A stretch of DNA of 64,000 nt from Zeus faber (lineage: Eukaryota > Chordata > Actinopteri > Zeiformes > Zeidae): NCBI GenBank assembly GCA_960531495.1, contig OY482846.1, positions 12,411,783 to 12,475,782 on the forward strand. Direction: 5' to 3'. This document shows positions 1 through 20,854 of this stretch, piece after piece. The notes beneath the pieces were generated by a model. It saw only the letters and a program-made list of their open reading frames with translations, made no database searches and had not been told where the DNA came from. Numbering within the stretch: the first letter of the stretch is position 1; every line of letters begins with the position of its first letter. The position numbers were made by a program, and so were the translations under genes.

Positions 1-384
1 ACAGCTCTAACTCTATTTCTCAGCCTCCAAATTGAACTTGAGCACCATGAATGTTGTTGTTGTCAAGTATAGAGAGTGTTTCATCACACATTACTAACTG
101 GTTATTTCAACATGATTTCACTGGACACTGATATAGTTATGCTGTAACTAAATATAAATACATATGCGTTTTGGAAAGCTTATCTAGGCAGAGAAGAACT
201 TCTACAGGTTTCCATTTTATAATGGTCTGTTATTCCAAGTCCTCTTCCTCTCTGTTTGCTGTTTGTTTCTCTCTTTGTCTTTGTTTTATCAAGTGGCCAA
301 ATGTCTGTTTTCACTCTTTGACACCATTGGCACTATTCATTCTAGCGCCTCCTGACCTACTTTATTCTTTTTTTACATTTACAG

Positions 385-560
385 TTATTGTTATTGGGCT
401 ATCTGCGGTGGTCACGTTGCTCTATGCATCTCTTTGTCTTTGGAAAAAAAGAAGAAAAAGAAGCACACAAACAACAAACAAACGGCCTAACGAATGGTCC
501 CCAAATCTGTGGAGACTAACTGTTACAGATGAGCCTAATCAACCCTCCAGCAGCTCCCAA
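385..560 (+). CDS. Possible transmembrane exon of the unidentified left-end gene
   Basis: After TTTTTTTACATTTACAG the frame reads VIGLSAVVTLLYASLCLW then KKRRKR. This is a plausible single-pass membrane segment with a basic stop-transfer. I could not find a donor whose phase joins it cleanly to the exon at 1023, so it may be chance or may need another exon. Confidence 0.25.
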
Positions 561-562
561 CA

Positions 563-613
563 GTCTCTCTCTTTCTCTCTCTCTCTCACGCTCTCATTCT
601 CTCTCCCTCTCTC

Positions 614-660
<47 letters not shown>

Positions 661-662
661 TC
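563..662. repeat. (CT)n microsatellite
   Basis: Interrupted CT repeats of about 100 bp. Confidence 0.9.
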
Positions 663-748
663 ATCTGTTCACCTCTCTCACCCTCCTATCTCTTCACCCT
701 CAGTCTTTCTCTATCTACCCAATCTCTGTGTATTCTGGCTACATGCAT

Positions 749-809
<61 letters not shown>

Positions 810-840
810 TGTGTGTGTGTGTGTGTGTGTGTGCGTGTGC

Positions 841-874
<34 letters not shown>

Positions 875-902
875 GCTTGTGTGTGTGTGTGTGTGCGTGT
901 GC

Positions 903-969
<67 letters not shown>

Positions 970-978
970 TGTGTGTGC
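749..978. repeat. (GT)n microsatellite with GCGTGTGCTT interruptions
   Basis: About 230 bp. The interruption GCGTGTGCTTGT recurs three times, showing local unit duplication. Confidence 0.9.
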
Positions 979-1022
979 GGACTGGTAGCTATTGTATGTT
1001 TTCTATTTGTCCATTTGTGAAG

Positions 1023-2446
<1,424 letters not shown>

Positions 2447-2608
2447 CCACAACAGCACCCAGGGAATGAGGAAATCAGGCCAGAGTAATCTATGTTGTCC
2501 CAGAGCAAGTTAGCGAGCGAGTGAGGGAGCACACTACCAGTTCATGTGTCTGTTCATATGTTTGGGTGGACGGGCATGTGCACCCAAACACACACTCACG
2601 TCTGCGTG

Positions 2609-2621
2609 AGTGTGTGTGTGT

Positions 2622-2703
<82 letters not shown>

Positions 2704-2756
2704 GCGCGCGCGCGTGTGTGTGTGTGTGTGTAAGTGTGTGTGTGTGTGTGTGTGTG
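2609..2756. repeat. (GT)n microsatellite with a (GC)n core
   Basis: About 150 bp of alternating purine-pyrimidine sequence with GTGCGCGCGCGCGTG inside. Confidence 0.9.
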
Positions 2757-3284
2757 CTGTGCGCACAAGCGTGTGCAAGAGCACCAGTGCTTCTGCAACA
2801 TCCGGCTATAAATCTATTGTGACATGTCAAACTGAATTCATGGGCCAATCCGCTTGCGACAGATGTGTTTAATTTGAGAGGGAATGGAAATGTACATTTA
2901 ATGAGTTAACCCTCGGATTATGTTGGACAGACAGAAAGATCTCTCTCTCTCTCTCTTTCTTTCTCTCTCTCTCTCCCTCTCACCACAGACATAAAGACCA
3001 TCCCATTTTATTTGAACCAAAGGTAGGCTGCTGTATTCAAAAAGCGTACCGATGCCTCATTGACATAAGAGATGAGTGCAGATCTATCTTGTGGGTATTC
3101 CCTATTTTGCAGTCTGAGAGGGGCAACACACTGACATAAAAAGGTCCAACTTACCATTTCAGGGAAGACTGAGTTGAAAACATTATGGGACCAGGGACTA
3201 CACTTTACCAGATTTGCAGTTACCCCAGTTCATGACATCAAATCTGCCTTTGAACTGTTCATACCGCAACTGTTGAACTGGTCC

Positions 3285-3960
3285 TCCCCCTTGTGCGGGG
3301 CGTGGGTGGGCATGGGGGTCCCACCGGTGGGCGGGCAGCTCGGGCGGGGTGGCGGTCAGGAAAGCCCCGGGATCTGAGCCCGCGGTCTGTGCCTTGCCCC
3401 CATGGCCCGGGTTCTGTGCCGGCAGCTGTGTCTTGTACCTGCATCTAGGGGTTGGTTGTATGTGTGCGCCCCTGGGGTGCGGGGTCTCCTCGTGCTTCCT
3501 GGGACTGGGTCATGCTCCTCTGGGCTGGGCGTGGGGGTTGCTCCACGGCCCTCTGGCTTCTCTGGGGGCCCGGGGGCCTCTGTGGCCACAGGGCAGGGTA
3601 CTCTGGGCTTTCCTAGCACCCTCCTGGTTGCATTCCTCTCCTTTCCTCCCTCATTTACTGCCATAATTATGACAGGAAGAGGCCACGTGACCAGTTGTAG
3701 TTCCAGTTTTCCTGGACCTAATTCATTGTTTTTCAATACATGTTGTCATCCAATGTTCATGTTTTTGTGTAAATGTTGTTTGTTTCTAAGTTAATCTGTC
3801 TCACCGTGGTGATTCTCCCCCTCTTGGAGTAGTGATCAGTTGTTTATAGACCCAAACATGATAAATTGTTCTCCAAAGAGGGATTGGTGGTGGCTCTCCA
3901 TAACCAAAAACTGTGCTCTTGTCATCCTACAGGTCGTCCACAGGACAGAGTTATTGCAGC
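3285..3960 (+). repeat. Unclassified dispersed repeat, plus-oriented copy
   Basis: A GC-rich 5' half is followed by an AT-rich 3' half ending in ACTGTGCTCTTGTCATCC..GGTCGTCCACAGGA. About 350 bp of the 3' half recurs in inverse orientation at 7660-8035. It looks like the 3' end of a LINE or a non-coding retroposon; the family is not recognised. Confidence 0.6.
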
Positions 3961-4464
3961 AGTTCTTGATGATTTAAGAATTAATAAAGAGTTGCATTGC
4001 AGGTTGAGAACTTGAACTCCACTTGCAGACGAACTCTGTCCTGAATGCAATGGCATACAAATACTCTGTGTTGTATGCCCAGCATGCTGACAGCACAGGT
4101 TAAAAAAAAAAGAAAAAAAAGAATGTATCGTTAATGTTATTTTGGCAAATCAGTCCCTCATCAAATTCAAGACAAACATTACATGTGTAAGATACTAAAA
4201 ACATGGCTGCAAATAAAAAAACATGCACATGTTGACCATCATGGCCATTCTGATGAATAATTAGTGCTTTGTAATGAAAAACGAGTCGTGTAATGTCAAG
4301 GGAATCCTGTCCAATGTGGACAAAAAACTGAAATATCTTCTCAAGTTTGTAATGATAGTCAGTGACATGATGATCATTTAAAATAATAACTTTATGAGGT
4401 TAAATATGCATATCTCACAATTTTAAGATGACTTTGAGAGCACCGGCCCTTTCTGTCTGAAACA

Positions 4465-4527
4465 TTTACATTTACATTTACATTTAGTCATTTAGCAGAC
4501 GCTTTTATCCAAAGCGACTTACAAGGG
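4465..4527 (-). repeat. SINE tail fragment
   Basis: Reads TTTAGTCATTTAGCAGACGC then TTTTATCCAAAGCGACTTAC, the reverse complement of the 3' tail of the tRNA-derived SINE at 36622-36834. No tRNA-like head is present here. Confidence 0.65.
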
Positions 4528-5374
4528 AGAATAACATTCAGCTACATTGCGACAGAGATTAGTGTAACAACAACATTGGTGTAACAATAAATACTGCAAG
4601 GTGGTGCTAAGTAAGTGCTAAGAAACAGTATTCATTGGTTATACATTGAAACAAAATACAAGGGTTTAAATTAAAAGTCTAGTGTTTCCCGCACAGTAAT
4701 TAGAAGTTTTTACAACCCATGAAAAATTAAAGTTGATTTGTATCTCAAGAGGTTTTTCCAGTACGACGAGCTGCACCCCGCGGCCCACTCATGCTCATCT
4801 CATCCCGATAAGAGCCCTGGTTAAAAGTACACTGTTAAACATAACGAGAGGCCCAGATGACTGTCACATCCTCCATCCAGGGACAACGGGAGAGATCACC
4901 CCAACACTAGGCGCAATACCATGGTTGCCAGATTCAGAATTATTCTGACAAGGTTCTTTCATATTAAATTCAATCACCTTCAGGCTGTATTGAAAAGCCA
5001 AAAGGTCGTTTCAAGTCCTAAAATGGATGGAATCACAACAGTTGATTTTGTTTCGAACATAGAATGACTGCACATGGATGCTTTACAAATTGTTTTTTAG
5101 ACCTAATGATTTGTGCAGAGATGTTTGCTTTGAGTGTGCATTGTCCCTGGTGTCTTTTTACATTTACACTGTCCATTAATTTTCACTCATTTGGCTCATC
5201 TGGGTTTTGAAAAGTACCACTGAGAGCTGCTGCAACAAGCACTACAAAAAGTTGCTAAAGTCGCTAATTTTGAAACAAATTCCATAAAAATGAAGTTAGA
5301 CTTGCATCTAAGGATTTGCATCTGGCTTTAGTTGTTTTGGCAGTGTGTGTTATTTTATATTCTCAATCTCTCAT

Positions 5375-5376
<2 letters not shown>

Positions 5377-5415
<39 letters not shown>

Positions 5416-5422
5416 CTCGCTT

Positions 5423-5485
<63 letters not shown>
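5377..5485. repeat. (CT)n then (CA)n compound microsatellite
   Basis: CT repeats to about 5413, then CA repeats from 5426. Confidence 0.9.
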
Positions 5486-5487
<2 letters not shown>

Positions 5488-5639
5488 GGCAGCTGGCCCC
5501 TCTGTCAGTAAAAGCAGGTGTCAGTGAATCTCATGGGCTTTGGGGGCTTTGGGGTTTTTTGGGTACAGTAGATGAAGACATTCCCAATATGAAAGTCTGC
5601 TGCTGGCTCTGGCCTCCCTCCACAACCTACATACATGCT

Positions 5640-5760
5640 CACACACAGGCACACCTGCTGACACACACACACACAAACACACACACACACCCGCACGCGC
5701 ACGCACACGCACACACACACACACACATTGGCATGCACACACATTGGCATGCACACACTG
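5640..5760. repeat. (CA)n tract with a GGCATGCACACACATT duplication
   Basis: Interrupted CA repeats; a 16-bp unit with GGCATG is present twice. Confidence 0.85.
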
Positions 5761-6352
5761 AAACTCATACTCTTTCACACACAATCAGGATACAAACATA
5801 TACAGACTAAGGACTGCTGAGAGAGAAATCATTACCTATTATTATTATTATTATATTATAATATAATATTGACAGTATTGTACTATTATTGCTATTATGA
5901 AATCATGAAAAAAGACCTACACCCACCTCCCATAAAATAACTAGACTGTCACTGTCGCGTCATCAGAATTTCAACTTAAGTACCATGGATCTTATCCCAT
6001 TTGCATGGAACTATGAATGTACGTCCCATGAGACATTTCATCTCATGGGACACTTATGGCACCCACCCCCCCTGCCCCCCTCCCTCTTTTCCTCCACTGA
6101 AAGCTGCTCCAGTGTGTAGATGGGAATCTATATTTGAGGGCACTGTGGTGGTGCTGGTGGGCATGGCTGGGGGGGAGGGATGGGAGGAAGTGCAGGTGGC
6201 TGGAGGGGGGATATGAGAGCTGGGGCTTGGCTGTGGGGGTGTAAATATAGCCCCCGGTCTAAGTTTGGGCCCCCTTGGCCTAGATGGCCTCACAGGAAAA
6301 CAACAGTCTCCTCAAGAGACTCATACGAAGCTCATACGGAGTGCATGGCTCT

Positions 6353-6393
<41 letters not shown>

Positions 6394-6759
6394 AGGAATG
6401 TGTGGCAGTGTGTGTGGGCATGTGTGCCTACCATGGAGATATAAAGATAACTGTAGACAGAGATGTTTTATGCCATTGACTAAATTGATGTTTCTCACCC
6501 AACGCATGTGGGGCTAATGGCGTCGAAACATGACAACAAACATTCAAAAAGTCCACTCCCAAAGTGGAAAAAAGGAAAGATTATGACAGGGAAAGCACAT
6601 ATAACATAAAACTCACACGTATGTTGCAGATTAATCTGCTCTACAGTATACTGTACAAACACCATTCGTCATATTATTTATAACGCCTAAGGGGCCAAAA
6701 GTATTTCACTGGTGTAATATACATATACAGTTTATAAAAATAATAAAAGATAAGACATA

Positions 6760-7452
6760 CACTGATCAGCCACAACATTAAAACCACTGACATGCGAAGT
6801 GAATTACATTGCTCATCTCGTTCCAAAGGCATCTGTCAAGGGGTGGGATATATTAAGCAGCAAGTTAACAGTCAGTTCTTGAAGTTGATGCGTTAGAAGA
6901 AGGAGAAATGGGCAAGAGTAAGGATCTGAGTGACTTTGACAAGGGCTAAATTGTGATGGCATCTCCAAAACAGCAGGTCTTGTGGGGTGTTCCCGGTATG
7001 CAGTGGTTAGTACCTACCAAAAGTGGTCCAAGGAAGGACCACTGGTGAACTGGTGACAGGGTCAAGGGCGCCCAAGACTCATTGTCCACCGCTGAAATCG
7101 CTTACAATGGACACGTGAGCATCAGAACTGGACCATGGAGCAATAGAAGAAAGTGGCCTGGTCTGATGAATCACATTTTCTTCTTCATTATGTGGACAGA
7201 CGGGGTTAGGATCCGATAGAGCATCTGTGGGATGTGCTGGAACAACAAGCCTGATCCATGGGGCCCCACCTTGCAACTTCCAGGACTTAGAGATCTGCTG
7301 ATAACGTCTTGTTACCAGATACCACAGGACACCTTCAGAGGTCTTGTGGAGTCCCTGCCTTGACGGGTCAGTGCTGTTTTGGCAGCACAAGGGGGACCTA
7401 CACAATATTAGTGGTTATAAGTGGTGGTTTTAATGTTGTGGCTGATTGGTGA
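6760..7452 (+). mobile_element. Tc1/mariner element, internally deleted copy A
   Basis: Bounded by CACTGATCAGCCACAACATT and its inverse GTTGTGGCTGATTGGTG, with a TA at the left edge. Remains of a Tc1-like transposase gene are visible on the plus strand (GACTTTGACAAGGGC, CATGGAGCAATAGAAGAA, GAGCATCTGTGGGATGTGCT). About half of a typical 1.4-kb element is missing, so it cannot encode transposase. Confidence 0.85.
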
Positions 7453-7609
7453 AGAGTACTATGGAACAAAAAAAACAGTTAATTACAAACAACCTCAAAA
7501 ATGAACTGACTCACCTCTAACATGTATAGTAAAAATTGACTTATACGTGAATTAAATTTGAAGTCTACCCAGAGAAATCCGACTCTGGTCCAAAGGCCAA
7601 TGGTCACAC

Positions 7610-7615
<6 letters not shown>

Positions 7616-7658
<43 letters not shown>
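7616..7658. repeat. (TA)n microsatellite
   Basis: About 21 TA units, directly next to the inverted dispersed repeat. Confidence 0.92.
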
Positions 7659-7659
<1 letters not shown>

Positions 7660-7662
<3 letters not shown>

Positions 7663-8035
7663 TGTGTTCTGTGGACGACCTGTGGGATGACAAGAGCACA
7701 GTTATTTTGTTTTACAAGACTGCCACCAACCCCCCCTCTTTGAAGAATGATCTTACCATGTTTTGATCTATTAATAACTAATTATCATTACTTCTCCAAG
7801 AGGGGGAGGGAGAATCATCACGGGTGGGACAGATAAACATAGAGACAAACAAAAAAATGTACTTGACAAAATATAAACATAGAAACATCATACGACAACA
7901 TGTATTCGACAAAACATTACTAATTAGAGGACGAAACTCAATGAAAATTGGAATAGAAATTACAGCACGTGGCTGCTTTCAGTGATAGCTATGGCAGTAA
8001 AGGAGAGAAAGGAAGAAGGATGTAATTAGGACGGG
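7660..8035 (-). repeat. Unclassified dispersed repeat, inverted second copy
   Basis: Starts CTGTGTTCTGTGGACGACC, the reverse complement of the end of the 3285-3960 copy. The shared order (AGAGCACAGTT, CAAGAGGGGGAGGGAGAATC, ACATGTATTCGA, GGCAGTAAAGGAGAG) makes homology clear despite divergence. Confidence 0.6.
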
Positions 8036-8099
8036 TGCTCAGGCAGACGCTGGTAGTGTGTGTGTGCCTGTGATGAGTCCACTTGTATGCGTGTGTGCG

Positions 8100-8101
8100 T
8101 G

Positions 8102-8147
<46 letters not shown>

Positions 8148-8200
8148 CTATGTGTGAGATGGATAAACCCACACCCAGTTCCGACACAAACACACACACC

Positions 8201-8232
<32 letters not shown>
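8100..8232. repeat. Two (GT)n tracts flanking a short spacer
   Basis: GT repeats at about 8100-8145 and 8203-8232, separated by a spacer with ACACAAACACACACACCC. Confidence 0.88.
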
Positions 8233-8234
<2 letters not shown>

Positions 8235-8790
8235 CACCCCGCCAGGACCACCCGGCCTGCATGCGAGCCGGCTGGGCCCCCACGCCCAACAATGCCCTGC
8301 ACTAAGGCGAGGCCTGCTCCACCCGGCCACGAGGCCCGAGCGCTCACCCACGTAGTCGAGTGCGCATGGTGCAGAGCACCCAAACATCACCCCAGTGCTC
8401 AATGTGCGCTGTTTGTGTATGAGTGGTATTAAAATTGCAGGACAGTCGTGGAGCTCGCCAAGGCGGGAGCGTGACAGGCAAGATTGCTGCCACCCGTTAC
8501 ATCCTTACCCACATAGCTCGCAGCCCACCCGTCCTGCAAACACTATTGTATGGTGTATGTGCTGAGTTTGAGTTCCAGCACCGGGAGAGATAGGCGAACC
8601 ACATCCAGATCAATGCAGGAGTGCAGCAGGTCGGGCAACGGTCACCCGGACCACACCCTAGACCAGACCGTGTCCCAGCGTCCCTCCACCCTGGCATCAA
8701 CCCACAGTGACTAGCCACCGGCCACCAACCCACCCACCCACAGTGAACAGCGACAGGGCAGCCCGTTGCCCGTCGTGCCTCTGCCATGGA
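8230..8790. repeat. Unclassified GC-rich block
   Basis: GC-rich sequence next to a (GT)n tract, unlike its AT-rich surroundings. It may be the GC-rich half of the inverted repeat copy at 7660-8035. No protein family is recognised in any frame. Confidence 0.3.
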
Positions 8791-9604
8791 CTCTAAAGAT
8801 GTTAATAGGTATTTCTAAGCATCATGGGAAAAAAACAATAATTACAAAAAAGTGACTGTATTTCATTAATCATTTACAGACTTAATAGTAAGTTTGTGAC
8901 CATGTGATTTCACTGCATTGATTACTGCATTTTCAATGGCAGACAATGAAATATCGATAAAAAAAAAAGCATTTTTCCAACTGGACCAACTTCCGCGATC
9001 TGGCCGCAAGTGGTTATCCCTCCACAAAGTGAGAGTTAGTGGTGTTTAGGGGGTGTTAGTGATTAAAGGGTTGCACTGGAATATAACAGTAGTAACATAT
9101 TATCTGATCGCAGTGGAAAAAAAATAGCGGTTCGAAAGCTTTACATAATTATCCTCTTATCAAAGCTCTAAGCTACGCAATGCAGGTGTGTGCTTGTGCG
9201 TGTGTGTGTGTGTGTGAGGAGGAACAGGCAGGGGCCAAAATGAATTATTTGAATACTACAGTCCTCATAAACATTTGAATACTACAGATAGGTTTTTGAC
9301 TTTGTAAACTTTGTGAGTGAGTGGATAATAAATTTGGTCCAAACAGAGAACTTGCTGGAGACATTAGCACTAATTAATTGCACTGTTGACACAACTTGTT
9401 AGGCCGCTGAAGGCTATTGTGCTAATGTGACAAATAGAGCTTGTTTACACAAGTTAAATTAATGCAAATGCTACGAATGATCGCTTTACTAGCACTGCTA
9501 TTACAATACAATTACACTTCTGCACTTCACCATTTCACTCAGTTTCAAGGAAATTCAAACAAAATACATTGCAGACCACATCGATATAGTATAAAAAGGC
9601 ACAC

Positions 9605-9610
9605 TTTATT
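9605..9610 (-). terminator. myb: Probable MYB polyadenylation signal
   Basis: AATAAA on the minus strand, followed by GTGTGCCTTTTTATAC, a GU/U-rich downstream context. It is the first canonical hexamer I would trust after the (CA)n-rich start of the 3'UTR. Confidence 0.55.
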
Positions 9611-10344
9611 ACTAGGCAGTATACAAAAGTATAAAACACATGAAAAAGGTGTGTAAATGCTTTATAAAAATGTGTTTTGTGCTTGGAAGCTATTAAGAAA
9701 AAAAGGCATCCAATATCAGAAAAGGACTTTCTGATCCAAGTGTTTGAGATGGGCTGCTGTAGTTTAGAAAAACCCATGCTGATTGAAAACGCATTAAAAA
9801 CAGTATATTACAAAGAATCATAAGAAATGTTTGGAAAACAGTCGTACAAAAAGTTTTGCATAGCACATTGTCAGTGTTTGCTACTGGAGCTTTTGGTAGA
9901 AAAAAAAATAAAAAATGAACAAAATTCAAGTACTGCTTTGTTTTCCTTTGACATGATGGTTTTTAGACAGGTTATGTATAAAACGTACAAAACTTTGTTC
10001 AGTGGAACTGTTTCCCTCTGTAGGATACTGTCCAGACTGGTAGGGACACCGCCCTGAATAAAAAACATATTTTTCTTTTTAACAATTTTGTGAAAACTTT
10101 TTCTTTTAATACTTGACGAGGCTGGTCCTATCACGGTGGAGACGTGACTCGATCATTTGACTGTAAACACAGAAACACACACGCTGTGTGTTCTGCCAAA
10201 CACATGAAATTCTCAGTAGACATTACAACAGTGCATGACAAGAAGGTAAACAATAAGAAGGGAATTTCACTTTGAAATATTTCATGACTTAAATACAACT
10301 TTTAAATTTCGAAAAATGTATTAACATGCCTTTTGGGTTCATGG

Positions 10345-10369
10345 TAATGCTAGTAGGGCATAAATACTG
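10345..10369 (-). promoter_or_regulatory. myb: Seed matches for miR-155 and miR-200b/c/429 in the MYB 3'UTR
   Basis: Minus strand AGCATTA (10351-10345) matches the miR-155 seed, and CAGTATT (10369-10363) matches the miR-200b/c/429 seed. They lie within 25 nt of each other. These are seed matches only, with no extended pairing. Confidence 0.4.
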
Positions 10370-10724
10370 AAGTAAAACACTGCTCAATAGGCCAATTGTT
10401 TAAGAAATAATTATAAAAAAGGAAATAAATTAATTGGCTTATTCTTTATATTAATAACAGAAATTCGGAATTACTAATAAAATACAGCCCAACGCTAATT
10501 ATATAACCACTATTTCCCATTTATAATACAAAATTGATAATAATACAAAAAAAAGCCAAAATAAAAAATATTGACATTAATTAATATAAAAAGGAAACAA
10601 ACAAACAAATAAAAAATACAAAGTCAATAAAAAAAAAAATAATATTTCGAAAGAAAAATGTATAATCTTTGGTTGGTTGAATTCCAACAAGTGTGTGTGT
10701 AAAAAACGCCAATGGCATTGAGCC

Positions 10725-10742
10725 TCTCCCAACTGTTGTACC
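10725..10742 (-). promoter_or_regulatory. myb: miR-150 target site in the MYB 3'UTR
   Basis: The minus strand reads GGTACAACAGTTGGGAGA, about 210 nt past the stop codon. TTGGGAGA pairs with the full miR-150 seed (UCUCCCAA), and GGTACAA pairs with its 3' part (UUGUACC). miR-150 control of MYB is an established regulatory link in vertebrate blood cells. Confidence 0.8.
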
Positions 10743-10870
10743 ACAACAAATAACATTTTAAAAAGGTCCCACCGAGCTGCATCCGGCTGAGAATGTTGAT
10801 GCTTTCAGGTCATTTCTCTGATGTCTTTTTGTGCATGTGTGTTTTCGTGTTTTAGTTTGCTTGGATGTGT

Positions 10871-10874
<4 letters not shown>

Positions 10875-10950
<76 letters not shown>
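10875..10950. repeat. (GT)n microsatellite, (CA)n on the MYB sense strand
   Basis: About 75 bp, beginning directly after the MYB stop codon. Confidence 0.95.
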
Positions 10951-18781
<7,831 letters not shown>

Positions 18782-20331
18782 CTGGAGTTTCATTGAGTGG
18801 CTCGGTAGTGTGCGCTGGACCCCGGTTGTTTCCACTCTGCGCGTCCTCCCGGCGAACACGGAGGTTCACTTTCATTAGCGTAAACAGCCGCGCGTACGCG
18901 GTACACACTCGCCGCGGCTCCTCCCACTCCGCCCGCCGTCCCGCTTCGTTTGCCGCGCCCCGGGGTGAGCGCTACTCCACTGGGCATGCGCACTCGAGCG
19001 CCAGCCGCGGCACGCTGTCAAAGGCGCGTTTTCCCTGCGACCCCGCGCTGAACAGAAAAAAAAAACAAAAAAAAGACAAATAAACAAAAAAAATGCTTTT
19101 CCACTGATTAGATTATTATATATATATTTTTTTGTTTACTAAATATTTTCTGCTTATACATTTCTCTTGTTTTGTATTTTCTGAAATAGAGTGTTATTAT
19201 GTTTTCATCGCACCGCCTATTTTGCACAGCCGTTTTTCCGATACAAATGTCATGGTTTCTCTCAGTGTAAGGGGTGTTGTGTTAAGTAGGCCAAAACATT
19301 ACACACAACTTTGTCCCGCGGTCCATCGTGGAAAGTTGCAAGGCAGTACCTGTGCACAGGATAAGCCTTGTGGTGTGGGAGACAGATGTTTGAGCGTGAT
19401 AAAGCGCTTGACAAGAGCTGCCTCGTGTGTTTGGCGATAAAAAACGAACCAGGGTCCGACAGCAATCGTCGCGGATACTGGTGTCTAGTATAGTGAGTGT
19501 ACTTGCTCTTCTCTGGAGTAAAGCCGCGAAGTACCCGCCTTGCAGTGCGACTTTCACTTTCTGTCTGCATGCATTTTGTGGAATTTATACCTATAGAAAA
19601 GTCCGGTATATTATCACTATATGAGCTGTCAGATAGTGACAAAACGTATTATCTTACTTATTTGTTACGACGGCTTGATGGTGTATTTTAATTTATTCGT
19701 ATTTCATATTATATATCACATATTCATTTTTATTGTTATCTAATATCTAATTATATTAGAACATAATGTGTCAAGTCACACTGTTATTTATTTTGTCTTC
19801 GTCTACCGAGGAGAATCGTTATTTTATTTCTTCTTCTTCTTCTTCTTCTTTTCGCTTTTGGAAGCATTGGCTGTTTCTGAAGGATCTCGTTTGGGTCGTT
19901 ATTGGTTTATTTGTATAAATGTGGCTCTTCATTGTATTAGTTCCTCCATACGCGACCGTATTGTCCCGGTCACTTATAATTACCATCACCTTAGCGCAGC
20001 CTATTGTTTCGGGCCAGTCGTCTTGGCGGCATTACGAGGGGGTGCGCCCACGCGCGTGCACGAGTACGCGCGTGGGCGCACACAAACGCACACGCAGTAG
20101 CAGCCTCCACGCAACTTGCACTGTTTCACTGGATGTGGGCTCGTTCAGGCGTCCATGCCCCTGATTATTTAGAGGCTGAATACAGTTGTGATTTGAATTG
20201 TGGCCAGAGATCAGGCTTTTACGCCGCAATTTGGTATTGATTCTATTTTCAAAATTCTACCGAAAATATTTTTTTTTTTTACAATGATGTCACTTCATTC
20301 CTCACCTACATAAACGCCGAATCGTTTGAAC

Positions 20332-20551
20332 TAGGGGTGGGAAACCTCCGGCCCATGGGCCTATTCTTCATATCCAGTCAGTCGTCCTTTATCTAATATC
20401 AATTTTTTTTAAACAAAGTAATGAAACCTTGATTTGGAAAAAAACTGCCATAGTAATACAATATATGTATATATCAAATCGTTTATAATAGTCTATATGG
20501 CCCACTGTGTATATGTAATTATCAATCTGTAAAGCGATTCCCCACCCCTGA
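20332..20551. mobile_element. Small hAT-like MITE
   Basis: About 220 bp with inverted ends TAGGGGTGGGAAACCTCC and ..GATTCCCCACCCCTGA. It is non-coding. No clear 8-bp target duplication was found. Confidence 0.55.
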
Positions 20552-20725
20552 CATAACACATCATCACTGTATGGGTTCTTTATGGTTATTTTGATTGACA
20601 CCAGACCTGTGAAACATTGCGTCGCGTCCTAATATGGTTGTAATCACCTGGACACAAATAGAGACATAAATTCCCAAGGAAAGGTACACAGCTGTGTACA
20701 CATAAGCAGGTACATGTATGTGTGC

Positions 20726-20730
<5 letters not shown>

Positions 20731-20788
<58 letters not shown>
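20731..20788. repeat. (GT)n microsatellite
   Basis: About 58 bp, just left of the candidate enhancer. Confidence 0.92.
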
Positions 20789-20790
<2 letters not shown>

Positions 20791-20854
20791 CAACAACACA
20801 TTCCTATCCATGTGTTTTGTGACTTTGCTCCTGTTCAAAGTGTCTTTTCTCTTT

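Larger units (their letters stand above)
2447..9589. other. Intergenic region left of MYB
   Basis: No gene is seen. It holds several (GT/CA)n and (CT)n tracts, two inverted copies of one dispersed repeat (3285-3960 and 7660-8035), a SINE tail (4465-4527), a Tc1-like element (6760-7452), a (TA)n tract and an unclassified GC-rich block (8230-8790). Confidence 0.7.
9590..10950 (-). other. myb: MYB 3' untranslated region
   Basis: AT-rich sequence between the MYB stop and an AATAAA on the minus strand at 9610-9605. It opens with a long (CA)n tract and holds miR-150, miR-155 and miR-200 type seed matches. The 3' end near 9585-9590 is inferred from the signal, not from transcripts. Confidence 0.65.

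Noticed and set aside
529-1020. Long open frames of alternating Cys/Val or His/Thr residues
   Set aside because: They are translations of (GT)n/(CA)n and (CT)n microsatellites. The same pattern recurs at every such tract in the window and is not coding.
3349-3794. GC-rich overlapping open frames of 105-130 codons
   Set aside because: They lie in a dispersed repeat and are explained by its GC-rich composition, with frames open on both strands.
8230-8790. Coding exon in the GC-rich block left of MYB
   Set aside because: The frames give no known domain, Trp/Cys-rich composition is unusual, and the block appears to continue a dispersed repeat.
19803-19850. TTC repeat near the MYB promoter as a GAA-expansion type element
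   Set aside because: Only about seven units and outside any transcript I can define.
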